DNA of 64,000 nt from VXRD01 sp965232265 (GTDB lineage Bacteria; Latescibacterota; UBA2968): NCBI GenBank assembly GCA_965232265.1, contig CBDDPH010000002.1, positions 682,001 to 746,000 on the forward strand. The letters run 5' to 3'. A program made the position numbers and the translations under genes. Under the pieces are notes generated by a model, which saw only the letters and a list, made by a program, of their open reading frames with translations, made no database searches and had not been told where the DNA came from. Of the stretch, positions 25,618-34,628 are shown in pieces; the first letter of the stretch is position 1, and the number at the start of each line of letters is the position of its first letter.

Positions 25618-26319
25618 CTATTTTGCGAGGGGGGTGAGTAGTTCGCGTGCGGCATAGCGGCCACTGTGGTAATTGCCGTTCAGGAGTTCGATAAATCCCG
25701 GTACACTCGTTTCGGGCAAGGGGCGGTCGCTGATGTCTTCAAAGGGGAATGCTTCGCGGTGCATTTGCGTTCGCATGTCGCCCGGATCTACCCAGTAGAT
25801 GCGCCAGTCGGGACGTTCTGCTGCGAGTACGCTGGAGAGTTGTTCGAGCGCGGCTTTAGAAGAGCCGTATCCGCCCCAGCCGGGGTACGGCTCGCGAGCA
25901 GCGTCGCTGGTGATGTTGATTGCGCGGGCACCTGATTTTAATGTGTGTTGGAGTGCCTGGAGCACACCCAGGGGCGCGATTGCGTTGGCGCGATAGACGT
26001 CTGCTAATATATCGAGGGGGTAATCGAGCAGTTTGGGCTGGGGACTCGGCCCCAATATGCCCGCGTTGTTGATTACGGCGTCCAGACCACCTATTTCTTT
26101 TGCTGCGTGCGCCAGTGCTTTCCGATGTTGGGGGTCTATTACGTCTCCGGCTATGGCGATGACTTCAGTCCATTTGCTCAGTTCTTCGCGCGCGTGTTCG
26201 AGTGCGTCTGCACCTCTTGCGTTGATGATGAGTCGCCAGTTTTGCTGCGCGAGTTCACGCGCGAGAGCGAGGCCCAGTCCGCGAGATGCGCCGGTGATGA
26301 GAGCTGTTTGTGTAGGCAT
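25618..26319 (-). CDS. Short-chain dehydrogenase/reductase
   Basis: A 233-residue classical SDR. Visible are the nucleotide-binding TGASRGLGLA (residues 9-18), NNAGIL, and the catalytic serine and tyrosine/lysine in ITSDAAREPYPGWGGYGSSKAAL. It probably acts in the cytoplasm with NAD(P)H on a small alcohol or ketone. GGAGG precedes the ATG at 26319. The QueA-like gene starts 14 nt after its stop, so the two are one transcript. This pairing suggests joint action on a modified nucleoside or related molecule, which is inference. Confidence 0.9.
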   Translation of the reverse strand: MPTQTALITGASRGLGLALARELAQQNWRLIINARGADALEHAREELSKWTEVIAIAGDVIDPQHRKALAHAAKEIGGLDAVINNAGILGPSPQPKLLDYPLDILADVYRANAIAPLGVLQALQHTLKSGARAINITSDAAREPYPGWGGYGSSKAALEQLSSVLAAERPDWRIYWVDPGDMRTQMHREAFPFEDISDRPLPETSVPGFIELLNGNYHSGRYAARELLTPLAK

Positions 26320-26377
26320 TTTGAATCCTCCTGTAAGGGTGAGAGACTATCTGTTTGTCGTGGTCAAAATGTAGCAT

Positions 26378-26408
26378 AAAAAAAAGCCCTCTGCATCGCA
26401 CAGAGGGC
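26378..26408 (-). terminator. Rho-independent terminator
   Basis: GCCCTCTG (26386-26393) and CAGAGGGC (26401-26408) form an 8-bp stem with a 7-nt loop. On the minus strand the stem is followed by eight T residues (A-run at 26378-26385). It ends the transcript of the APH-like kinase gene and separates it from the SDR/QueA-like pair. Confidence 0.92.
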
Positions 26409-26447
26409 GTGTTTGATACCCGTTCTTTAGGACAGGAGAGTGCCTGT

Positions 26448-27509
26448 CTATCTGAGCAGCGCACCGCAATCCCAATCCTGATATGCTTTTATTGCATTCC
26501 GAACCGAGAACGTGCGCTTCCATAAGATCGGGCAGAAGACACACGAGAGTACGGATAGCCGATAATCGTATTCGAATTGATCTCGGCTGTAATTTTTGAT
26601 GCCTCCGGCCACGAGTTTTTTATAGTAGAAATCCATGAGTGGGCGTTCGAGTGCTTTTCGTTCAGATGTCCCGTGGATCAGCATGTAGGCGAGGTCGTAA
26701 GTACCAAGCCCTCGTTTATAGGTTTCCCAATCGAAGAGAATGATCCGGTGTTTTGATGAATCCTTCGGGTAAAACAGGTTCCACAAGTGCGCGTCGCCGT
26801 GTAGCATTGTGATATTTTTTTTCTTCGCGACACGCGCGAGGAATACCTCGGGATATCCCTGGATCACGCGTTCCATTATTTCGATGTACGCGGGATTGAG
26901 GTCGCCGCCCAGTTCTTTTGCCAGTGGCTTCAGGGCTTCTTCAAAGCTGGCGCAGCTATCGCGCACGTCTTCTTCCGATATCGCCTGAGCCATTCGGAGT
27001 GGACCACCAGCCTGCATCATGAACGGCCACTCGTCCAAACGTGGATCATTCCACCATCGAATGTGATATTTGAGCAGTTCTTCAATTACGGCTTTGTGGG
27101 GTTGATGGGGGAGTGCCTTTGGGTTATCCTCGTGTGTCACCGACAGGTCTGGCATGAGATAGTGACAGTTTTTTTTATTGTGATCGAATCCACAGTCGAA
27201 AACGGGACAGACAGACGCATCAGGCGTTTTTGGCGCGAGTTCATCGTAAAATGTCCATTCGATGACGCCGCCTCCAAACCATCCCTTTCGATAGACCTTT
27301 AACACGATCGCATTTGGAATATCACCCACGTAGTCATCGCTAAATGTCAGCGATAGCCTGTCCCATTCCGCGCACGATGATCCGAATGAGTCCGTTTTTT
27401 TGATGGATGTGACCGAGCCCGATTTCAGGAATCCGTTGCGGCTAAATCGATCCGTTAGGAGCGCAGGTGTCAGTTGTTCGACATCGGTGATGGGTTCTGA
27501 TAATTTCAT
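26448..27509 (-). CDS. Aminoglycoside-phosphotransferase-fold kinase
   Basis: A 353-residue protein with an APH/choline-kinase-like fold. The catalytic loop MLHGDAHLWNLF (Asp near residue 239) and the metal-binding FDWE (Asp near 260) are intact, followed by GLGTYDLAYML. The N-terminal lobe is weakly conserved. Family members phosphorylate small alcohols such as aminoglycosides, choline, homoserine or ecdysteroids; the overall look is nearer to the broad phosphotransferase group than to resistance enzymes. I chose the ATG at 27509 (MKLSEPITD); the longer frame begins at a TTG without family similarity. It ends in a strong terminator. Confidence 0.82.
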   Translation of the reverse strand: MKLSEPITDVEQLTPALLTDRFSRNGFLKSGSVTSIKKTDSFGSSCAEWDRLSLTFSDDYVGDIPNAIVLKVYRKGWFGGGVIEWTFYDELAPKTPDASVCPVFDCGFDHNKKNCHYLMPDLSVTHEDNPKALPHQPHKAVIEELLKYHIRWWNDPRLDEWPFMMQAGGPLRMAQAISEEDVRDSCASFEEALKPLAKELGGDLNPAYIEIMERVIQGYPEVFLARVAKKKNITMLHGDAHLWNLFYPKDSSKHRIILFDWETYKRGLGTYDLAYMLIHGTSERKALERPLMDFYYKKLVAGGIKNYSRDQFEYDYRLSVLSCVFCPILWKRTFSVRNAIKAYQDWDCGALLR

Positions 27510-27560
27510 GAACTCGTTTCCGAAAAAAGAAATACAGATTGTTTTGTCTTTAACCAAAGA

Positions 27561-27986
27561 TCATGCTATAATGCGTTCCATGCGGACCTGCATGATTTGG
27601 AAATCAAATGTCACTATAAAGTGCGATAAAAAGTTTAGCCCGATCAAACCATCGAGTTGAAGTTGATCGGGCAAAGGCATCGCAGTTATTTCGAGATTTT
27701 CCAGTTTTTCTTCACCCAACTGCATACAGCCCAACCGATAGCCTCTGACCATCTCTACGCCGGTTGCCGATGCAATTCGGTATGGTGCTGTTGTGGGTTC
27801 GAGGTCGAGTTGTTGAATCAGAGAGGGCGTAAGTAAAGTGGAAGTTGCGCCGGTATCGAGCGCGACATAAGCATCAGCATATTTTTGCCCATGATACAAC
27901 TGCACATAAGTTGTGATCAGGTGTTGTCGAGACTGAATTGGAAGTGTAATCACAATATACAGATCCTTTACAACGCTGCATGCCAT
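27561..27986 (-). CDS. Retropepsin-like aspartic protease
   Basis: A 141-residue clan AA aspartic protease of the single-domain, retropepsin-like kind, which must dimerise to form a full active site. The catalytic motif is ALDTGATSTLL, and the second hydrophobic motif LDGLIGLNFL is also present. No signal peptide or membrane anchor is seen, so it is probably cytoplasmic. The ATG at 27986 lies inside the preceding small gene (19-nt overlap) with AAAGGA upstream; a GTG about 14 codons further in is an alternative start. Natural substrates of such bacterial proteases are generally unknown. Confidence 0.85.
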   Translation of the reverse strand: MACSVVKDLYIVITLPIQSRQHLITTYVQLYHGQKYADAYVALDTGATSTLLTPSLIQQLDLEPTTAPYRIASATGVEMVRGYRLGCMQLGEEKLENLEITAMPLPDQLQLDGLIGLNFLSHFIVTFDFQIMQVRMERIIA

Positions 27987-28204
27987 CCTTTAGGGAGTAC
28001 ATCGCCAGCGAAACGAACAAGGGTGTGATCTATATCTTTTTCAATGGCGATGTTCGCAATCACTTGACGGCTCGGGTCATGGGCAACAAATTGCACTTTG
28101 GTGGGCCAATCGTGTTCGTCTGTGTCCGTGACTTCGAATAATAACCATTCGTTTGGGTATTTGTCGAAGTACGGCGCAATCAGTTGGTCTAAATCGAGAA
28201 TCAT
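27968..28204 (-). CDS. Small protein encoded with the aspartic protease
   Basis: A 78-residue soluble protein (MILDLDQLIAPYFDKYPNEW...). It is rich in acidic residues and shows a WPTKVQFVAHD strand, but no family I recognise. GGAGA lies nine bases before the ATG at 28204. Its end overlaps the start of the retropepsin-like gene by 19 nt, so both are translated from one mRNA. A partner, inhibitor or substrate role towards the protease is a reasonable guess from the coupling alone. Confidence 0.65.
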   Translation of the reverse strand: MILDLDQLIAPYFDKYPNEWLLFEVTDTDEHDWPTKVQFVAHDPSRQVIANIAIEKDIDHTLVRFAGDVLPKGWHAAL

Positions 28205-28296
28205 GATGATGTCTCCACGAAGGCTGCGACAAATCGTTGTCTTTAAAAATAAAGCCAGAGTTTTGCGTGGCGTCAAGGGCGAAAAAGGAGAAAGTT

Positions 28297-29922
28297 ATGT
28301 CGGGTATAGATGTGGGACAGATTGGATGGAAGGCTGAGAGTAAGACGGGTGTTGTTGCGGCGGGTGGTGCAGGTGCTGTGGCTGCAGGGATTGAGATTCT
28401 GGATAGGGGAGGCAATGCGGCCGATGCCGCCGCGGCGACTATTTTTGCGCTGAATGTGACGGATCACGGCGCGTGTTCGATTGGTGGAGAGGTTCCGCTT
28501 CTTATTTATGATGCTGGGACTTCGGAGGTTAAGGCGCTGAGCGGGCAGGGGCGGGCGCCGCGGTCTCAAGAGGCGATTGACTGGTATATGAAGCATGGTA
28601 TTCCCGGCGATGGCGATATGAAGATGGCGCCCGTGCCTTCGGTTGTGGATTTGTGTATTACGACGCTCAAGCGATACGGTACGATGTCGTTTGAAGAGAT
28701 TATCGCTCCTGTGCTTGCCCTGCTCGATGCGGGGGGGGCTGACTGGCATCCCAATCTTGCGAGGACGTTGCGAAAACTCGTCGAGGAGGAGTATCTTACG
28801 TCGGGGAGTCGAGAGGAGAAGTTGCAGGCGGCTACGGATCGCTTTTACGGGCGGAATAAGTATCGCAATGATATTGCGGAGGAGCTCGAGGCTTTTTATA
28901 TCGCAAAGGGGGGGTTTTTGCGCCGGGAAGATCTGGCGACGCATGTTACGACGATTGAAGATCCGGTTACGGTTTCTTATCGAGGGTACACGGTTTGCAA
29001 GTGCGGGCCGTGGACGCAGGGGCCTTATTTGTGCCAAGCTTTGCGTCTGCTTGAGAAGTTCGATGTCAAGGCGATGGGCCATCTTTCGGCGGATTATATC
29101 CATGTGGTTACAGAGGCGATCAAGCTGGCGATGGCGGATCGCGATGCGTATTATGCCGATCCCGATTTTTCGGGTGTGCCGCTGGGCGCGTTGCTTTCCG
29201 ATGCGTACACGGATTTGCGCGTGCCGCTTATCGATATGCAGACGGCTTCTCTGGAGGCGCGTCCGGGCGATCCGTATCTGATGCAGCCGGTTGTGGATGG
29301 CGGGGTGTTCCGTCCCGGCATTGGGGGGACGACGACTTGTGTGGTGGCGGATCGCTGGGGCAATGTTGTTGCGGCGACGCCGAGTGCCAATGTACATCGC
29401 CCGACGATTGATGGGGGGAGTACGGGGGTTACTTATGGGAATCGCCTGCGGAGTCTGAATACGACGGCGGGGCATCCGAATTGTATCCAGCCGGGCAAAC
29501 GCCCGCGCATCACGCTGACGCCTACGCTGGTGCTGAAAGATGGGCGACCGATTCTCGGTATTAGCGTTGCGGGTGGCGATTTGCAGGATCAGACGACGTT
29601 GAATTTGTTGCTGGATTTTGTGGCGTTTGAGATGATGCCGGAGGAGGCTGTTACTGCGCCCCGGTTTGCTACGGCGCATCACAACGATTCTTTTGATCCC
29701 AATCCCATCCGCGAGCAGACGTTCAAACAGGCAGGGTCGCTGACGCTGAACGATGCGATAGATCAGGATGTGCAGGACGATCTCGCCAGACGGGGACATC
29801 AGGTTGAGGCGAAAGCATCTAATATTGCCACGCCTGTTATGGTTTATGTGGATCGAGAAGAGGGCAGGTATTACGCGGCGGGTGATCCCAAGGCGGGACG
29901 GCACGCGGCAGGGTTAGCGTAA
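28297..29922 (+). CDS. Gamma-glutamyltransferase-family protein
   Basis: A 541-residue Ntn-hydrolase of the gamma-glutamyltransferase family. The autoprocessing and nucleophile region is GGTTTCVVADRWGNVV (threonines at 345-347), typical of GGT (TTH in classical enzymes). Upstream ALNVTDHGACSIGGE corresponds to the large-subunit core. It lacks a signal peptide, unlike the periplasmic glutathione-degrading enzymes, so it may be a cytoplasmic acylase-like member acting on a different gamma-linked amide. I start at the ATG at 28297, directly after AAAGGAG. It is divergent from the protease pair. Confidence 0.9.
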   Translation: MSGIDVGQIGWKAESKTGVVAAGGAGAVAAGIEILDRGGNAADAAAATIFALNVTDHGACSIGGEVPLLIYDAGTSEVKALSGQGRAPRSQEAIDWYMKHGIPGDGDMKMAPVPSVVDLCITTLKRYGTMSFEEIIAPVLALLDAGGADWHPNLARTLRKLVEEEYLTSGSREEKLQAATDRFYGRNKYRNDIAEELEAFYIAKGGFLRREDLATHVTTIEDPVTVSYRGYTVCKCGPWTQGPYLCQALRLLEKFDVKAMGHLSADYIHVVTEAIKLAMADRDAYYADPDFSGVPLGALLSDAYTDLRVPLIDMQTASLEARPGDPYLMQPVVDGGVFRPGIGGTTTCVVADRWGNVVAATPSANVHRPTIDGGSTGVTYGNRLRSLNTTAGHPNCIQPGKRPRITLTPTLVLKDGRPILGISVAGGDLQDQTTLNLLLDFVAFEMMPEEAVTAPRFATAHHNDSFDPNPIREQTFKQAGSLTLNDAIDQDVQDDLARRGHQVEAKASNIATPVMVYVDREEGRYYAAGDPKAGRHAAGLA

Positions 29923-30036
29923 GTGTAAGAGACTGTTTTACTCAGATGATTTGTATTTCGGGGGTTGCCAAAATGGTGGTAAATGGGTAGTTTTGATGCG
30001 TTCGGCATTCTATTTTTTACTACGGGAAGAATTATA

Positions 30037-30699
30037 ATGTTTCCCATCAATACCATAGATGACTTGTTTCAAGCCCTGGACGAAGATCCCAAAATTCGGG
30101 AAGCTTTGCGTGCTCGTTTGCTCACGCGCGAACTCCTCGAATTGCCCCAGGTGTTTGCCGAGTTTGTCAAAACCACGGAGAAGCGTTTTGAAGTTATTGA
30201 AAAACGTCTGGATGGGATTGATGGTCGTCTGGATGGGCACGATAAGCACTTAAGAAGGATAGACATCAGCCTTGGGGTGCTCAAAGGTGGCCATGCGAGA
30301 GGTGCTGCGCTCAGAGACACGGCTTTGATTGCCGATAGCATGGGATTCGATTTGGTGCGAACAATGTCTCAACGGGAAATCATTTCTTTGGCCCGGTCGC
30401 AAAATGCCCGGGAGATTCCCAAAAACGAATTGCAGAGTTTTGTCAGGGCTGACTTGATTATGAAAGTGGTGAATGGGTCAGAGGAAGTTTGTTATATCGC
30501 TGTCGAAATTTCCTTCACTGTGGATGAGCGGGACACGCACCGGGCGATTCGCAATGCCAAATTTTTGACGCGGTTCACGGGTAAGCCCGCTTATGCGGCA
30601 GTGGCTGGCATGGATAGGGATAACAGGATACAGAGCAGTCTTGAAGCAGGAGATGTGTTCTGGCATCAACTGGATTCCGAAGACCTTGAAGTGGATTGA
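30037..30699 (+). CDS. Coiled-coil PD-(D/E)XK-like protein
   Basis: A 220-residue protein. Residues 38-78 form a coiled coil with heptad-like KRLDGIDGRLDGHDKHL repeats. The C-terminal part carries a nuclease-like core, RADLI (Asp139) then AVEISFTVDERD (Glu157), which resembles the PD-(D/E)XK pattern of the DUF3782/COG5493 type. Members are abundant, often strain-specific, and unassigned; a nuclease role is inferred from the motif only. The ATG at 30037 follows GGAAG; an upstream in-frame ATG lacks a ribosome binding site and family similarity. Confidence 0.7.
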   Translation: MFPINTIDDLFQALDEDPKIREALRARLLTRELLELPQVFAEFVKTTEKRFEVIEKRLDGIDGRLDGHDKHLRRIDISLGVLKGGHARGAALRDTALIADSMGFDLVRTMSQREIISLARSQNAREIPKNELQSFVRADLIMKVVNGSEEVCYIAVEISFTVDERDTHRAIRNAKFLTRFTGKPAYAAVAGMDRDNRIQSSLEAGDVFWHQLDSEDLEVD

Positions 30700-30756
30700 T
30701 GGAGCACAGTGGAAGACGTTTTACAGAAACGCCGTGAATTGAAAGTATGATCTCAT

Positions 30757-33648
30757 GTGAGTAATCTTTCCAGAAAATCCTTCCCAATAACACAGCATAT
30801 CACCGCGCTGATATGTTTTTTTTTGTCGGGGTTTGCCGGGCTGGTTTACGAAGTTGCTTGGATACGGCAGGCCGCGCTTTTGTTTGGGTCAACGACTTTT
30901 GCAGTGAGCGCGGTTTTGGCTGTTTTTTTTCTTGGTCTCGCCATTGGTGCGTATCTTTTTGGGCGCGTTGGTCAGCGAACTTCCCGGCCGCTTATTCTTT
31001 TTGCGTATATCGAGATTGGTCTGGGTCTTCTGGCGTTGATCAGTCCTTATGTTTTTGATTTTGCAGATTTTCTCTATGGCATCGCGTATAGAACCTTTAG
31101 CGATGCGCCCTTCCTGCGGTTTACGACCCGTCTTCTTCTGGTTGCGCTCGTCGTTCTGCCGCCCACTGTTCTGATGGGTGGTACGCTTCCTCTTTTTTGC
31201 CGTCAGTATTCGCGCAATAGCGGTAGGATTGCGCGTGCGGTTGGTCTTCTCTATGGTGTCAATACCCTGGGGGCTGCGTTGGGGTGCGCGGCTGCGGGAT
31301 TTGTTCTTTTGCCGGATCTGGGGGTGCGCGGTGCGATCTATATTGGCGTTGTGTGCAATATTTTGAGCGGTGTTGTGGTGCGTGCGCTGTCTGTTGCGCG
31401 GGAGGATGTGTTTCCTTCCTCAGAGCAGTCTCGCGGTGTGAGTGGCAGGCTTACTCAAAGTAGCGTTGTATTTGTTCTGTTTTTTGCTGTCGGATTTGTG
31501 GCTCTGGGCGCCGAGGTGCTGTGGGTGCGGTATCTGGGGCTTCTGATCAATAATACGGTTTATACTTATACGCTGGCGTTGGGCGTTGTGCTGGTTGGGC
31601 TGGTTTTGGGGAGTGTTCTCGCTGCTCAGTTTTCCGATAGGACAGACAGGCGGGCATATTATTTTGGCGCGTTTCAGATTGCGACGGGTCTTGTTGTGCT
31701 GGTGCTTTTGACGCTTTCGCCCGGGGCATGGCGAGGATTGGGCAGTGATCTGTATATCTATTTTGCGGTGCTTTTGCCTCCTGCTGTGTTGAGTGGCGCG
31801 GCTTTTCCACTTGCGATTCGTCTGGTAACTAATAATGCGGAATATACGTCTGGGATGGCTGGGAATCTGATTGCGGTGAATACGCTTGGGGGTATTCTCG
31901 GGTCTCTGCTGATTGGTTTTGTGGGGATCCCCTTTTTTGGCCTTGAGAAGAGTTTGTTTTTTATTACGGGCGCGAATCTCGTTATTGGCATTTCTGCGTG
32001 GTTTTTGTTGGATCAAAGATATCGCGTGTTCAAATATGCGGCTGCGCTGGTCGCCGTTCTGGTTTATCTTGGGATTCCGTATTTTTCGCAGACTCAGGTG
32101 CCTGCGGATTTTATCGGTGAGGGACGGGATCTCGTGGCGTTCCGAGAGGGTTATGGCGCGAATATGGCGGTTGTGCGGCGGGAGGATGATCTGGAGCTGG
32201 AGATCGATCGCTGGTGGCAGGGCGGGAGCAAGAAGAACCATCAGATTATGGCGGCGCATGTGCCGATGCTTTTGCATCCGAATCCGAAACGGGTTGTTGT
32301 TGTGGGGGCTGGTACGGGGCAGACGGTTGGTCGTTTTTTGATGTATCCCATCCATTATCTGGCGTGTGTGGATATCGAGCCTGCGCTTTTTCCTTTTGTT
32401 GAGGAATATTTTGAGACGGAGTGGATGCGCGATCCGCGCGTGGAGATTATTGCTGAAGATGGGCGCAATTTTTTGCGCCATACTGCGGCGACTTATGATA
32501 TTATTTCTCTTGAGCTTGGCGAGGTGTCCCGCCCGGGTGTGGCGTTTTTTTATACGGTTGATTTCTATGCGCGCGCCCGAGAACGTCTGACGGCAGGTGG
32601 GTATCTGGTGCAGTTTGTGCCGCTGCGCTTTCTGACGGAGGACCAGTTCCGCGGTGTTGTGCGCAGTTTTTTGTCGGTTTTTCCGCAGAGTGTTTTGTGG
32701 TATAATACGTCTGAGCTTTTGCTTATTGGTTCGGCGGATGATGCGTTTAATATTGCTCAGGGGAAACTGTTGGGTGTGGATGAGGAGATTCATGCGGATC
32801 TCCAATACAGTCACTGGGGCGGGGTCGAATATTCTCTTAATCAGCCGCACGTTTTTTGGGGTGGTTATTTGATGGGGGCGGAGGGTCTGGCTTCTGCAGC
32901 GGTTGAGGCGGATACGTATTGGGATGACCGACCGGTTCTGGACTACGAGTCGGTTCAGAATGCGGAGAGCGATGAGCTTGCGTTTGCGGAGGTGTTGTAT
33001 AAATACCGGGATTCTATTGATACGCTGATGCTGGGCGAGGCGGATGCGCGGATTGCGGATGTTCAAAATAAGAATTTGAGGGAGATCGCCGCGCGCGTTT
33101 TTGTGCGTGAGGCGTCGGATTTGATTCCCGCGCGCGAACACATGCGGATTGCTACGCTTTGTGCCGAGGCGATTCGCCGGCTTCCCGAGTATGTGGATGC
33201 CCATCGCATGTTTGCGGATGCGATGATGCAACTGGGCCGCTTGCAGGATGCAGAAAGACACTATGCGCGGGTTTTGGAACTCGATCCGGCAGATGCTCGC
33301 GCGCTGAATGGTCGCGCTGTGGCGTTTCACCGTGCGGGACGGCTTGAGGCGGCGGTTCGCTATTATGAGGATGCGATCCGCTACTATCCGGACAATGCGC
33401 TGTCGCAAAATGGCATTGCTATGGCGCTTCACAGGCTGGGACGTTTTGATGAAGCGATTCAGCACTACAAAGAGGCAATTCGCTTGCATCCGGATAGGCC
33501 CGATACGTACGCCGATCTGGGTACGGCACTGGCACAGGCGGGGAGGTTGCGAGAGGCTGTGCCCTATTTGGAGAAGGCGCTCGCGCTACGGCCGAATTTT
33601 ACACGGGTGCAGCGCGTTCTCGCGCAGATACGCGCTGAATTGAAGTGA
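30757..33648 (+). CDS. Spermidine-synthase-like membrane protein with TPR tail
   Basis: A 963-residue, three-part fusion. Residues 10-420 hold about twelve hydrophobic spans of the fused MFS/spermidine-synthase type. Residues 450-700 are a Rossmann methyltransferase-like domain with VVVVGAGTGQTVGRF and VDIEPALFPFVEEYF. Residues 790-960 carry TPR repeats (AERHYARVLELDPADARALNG and so on). The catalytic Asp of true spermidine synthases (VDSSDP) is replaced by LELGEV, so aminopropyl transfer is unlikely. Start is GTG at 30757 with no good Shine-Dalgarno. The product probably sits in the inner membrane with the TPRs as a protein-binding platform. Confidence 0.82.
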   Translation: MSNLSRKSFPITQHITALICFFLSGFAGLVYEVAWIRQAALLFGSTTFAVSAVLAVFFLGLAIGAYLFGRVGQRTSRPLILFAYIEIGLGLLALISPYVFDFADFLYGIAYRTFSDAPFLRFTTRLLLVALVVLPPTVLMGGTLPLFCRQYSRNSGRIARAVGLLYGVNTLGAALGCAAAGFVLLPDLGVRGAIYIGVVCNILSGVVVRALSVAREDVFPSSEQSRGVSGRLTQSSVVFVLFFAVGFVALGAEVLWVRYLGLLINNTVYTYTLALGVVLVGLVLGSVLAAQFSDRTDRRAYYFGAFQIATGLVVLVLLTLSPGAWRGLGSDLYIYFAVLLPPAVLSGAAFPLAIRLVTNNAEYTSGMAGNLIAVNTLGGILGSLLIGFVGIPFFGLEKSLFFITGANLVIGISAWFLLDQRYRVFKYAAALVAVLVYLGIPYFSQTQVPADFIGEGRDLVAFREGYGANMAVVRREDDLELEIDRWWQGGSKKNHQIMAAHVPMLLHPNPKRVVVVGAGTGQTVGRFLMYPIHYLACVDIEPALFPFVEEYFETEWMRDPRVEIIAEDGRNFLRHTAATYDIISLELGEVSRPGVAFFYTVDFYARARERLTAGGYLVQFVPLRFLTEDQFRGVVRSFLSVFPQSVLWYNTSELLLIGSADDAFNIAQGKLLGVDEEIHADLQYSHWGGVEYSLNQPHVFWGGYLMGAEGLASAAVEADTYWDDRPVLDYESVQNAESDELAFAEVLYKYRDSIDTLMLGEADARIADVQNKNLREIAARVFVREASDLIPAREHMRIATLCAEAIRRLPEYVDAHRMFADAMMQLGRLQDAERHYARVLELDPADARALNGRAVAFHRAGRLEAAVRYYEDAIRYYPDNALSQNGIAMALHRLGRFDEAIQHYKEAIRLHPDRPDTYADLGTALAQAGRLREAVPYLEKALALRPNFTRVQRVLAQIRAELK

Positions 33649-33670
33649 GGACTAAAACAAGGAGGGTTCT

Positions 33671-34627
33671 ATGTCCAAATTTATCTGTTTTCTGTTCGTT
33701 GTTTTGCTGTTTCAATCTGTTGAGGCGCAGCAACCACAACAGCCACAACAACAAAACCGACGCCAGCAACGCACAATCACCGTGGAGCAAATTATGCAAC
33801 AATTACCCGAAGGTGTGACTTTTATTCCGGATATTGCTTATCGCGAGGGCAACGAGGCCTGGAAACTCGATCTCGCGATGCCCACAGAGCGCGGGGCGTC
33901 TCCCCGTCCAGCCCTTGTTTTTATTCACGGGGGAGGATGGAGAGGTGGGGATAAACGCCGGGGAGGTTTTCTTCGGCCTACGATTAGTTATGCCGCTAAA
34001 GGCTATGTTTGTGTGACGGTGAACTATCGGATGCTCGATGAAGCACCTATTACCGCGTGTGTTGAGGATGTGAAGAATGCGGTGCGCTGGTTGCGCGCCC
34101 ATGCCGAGGAGTACAATATTGATCCGGAACGGATTGGCGCGAGTGGAAATTCCGCGGGGGCGCATCTGGCTGTTATGCTGGGTTTGTGTCCTCCTTCAGC
34201 GGGTCTTGAAGGGGATGGGCCTTATCAGGAATATTCCAGTATGGTTCAGGCTGTTGTGGCGAGTGCGACGCCTACGGACTTCCTGTCTGCTATGAGTGAC
34301 CGCCAGCGCAATCAGCAGCCAGCACGTCCGCCTCGCAAAAATGAGCTTAGATTGGAATCCGAAGAGGTTCGCGCCAAAGCCTCTCCTGTGACTTATGCCT
34401 CGGCCGATGCACCGCCTATTTTGCTCGTTCACGCAATTTCTGATCGCACGGTTGGTGTCTATCATTCGGACAAGCTTGTCAATGCGCTGCGAGAAGCCGG
34501 TGCCAAAAATGTCAGTTATATTCTTCTGGGCGATGAGAGTGGACACGGTGCTTTTCAACGCAATATCGCGTTTACTGAACCCGCTCGTGAGGCTTTTTTT
34601 AATCGCGTGTTAAAACCGGGAGAATAA
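33671..34627 (+). CDS. Secreted alpha/beta-hydrolase (esterase/lipase family)
   Basis: A 318-residue hydrolase with a signal peptide (MSKFICFLFVVLLFQSVEAQ) and a Gln-rich linker (QQPQQPQQQNRRQQR). The hormone-sensitive-lipase-type oxyanion motif HGGG is at 86-89 and the nucleophile is Ser161 in ASGNSAGAH. The Asp and His of the triad follow in HAISDRTV and DESGHGAF. Enzymes of this type remove acetyl or other ester groups from carbohydrates and are common in polysaccharide-degradation gene sets. AAGGAGG precedes the ATG. The PL6 lyase gene begins one base after its stop, so cotranscription is likely. Confidence 0.9.
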   Translation: MSKFICFLFVVLLFQSVEAQQPQQPQQQNRRQQRTITVEQIMQQLPEGVTFIPDIAYREGNEAWKLDLAMPTERGASPRPALVFIHGGGWRGGDKRRGGFLRPTISYAAKGYVCVTVNYRMLDEAPITACVEDVKNAVRWLRAHAEEYNIDPERIGASGNSAGAHLAVMLGLCPPSAGLEGDGPYQEYSSMVQAVVASATPTDFLSAMSDRQRNQQPARPPRKNELRLESEEVRAKASPVTYASADAPPILLVHAISDRTVGVYHSDKLVNALREAGAKNVSYILLGDESGHGAFQRNIAFTEPAREAFFNRVLKPGE

Positions 34628-34628
34628 G

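Noticed and set aside
28273..29904. 543-codon antisense frame opposite the gamma-glutamyltransferase homologue
   Set aside because: Arg/His-rich, no recognisable domain, no ribosome site; shadow of the real gene.
31420..33489. 689-codon antisense frame opposite the spermidine-synthase-like gene
   Set aside because: Low-complexity basic composition and no start signals; shadow of a coding strand with strong third-position bias.
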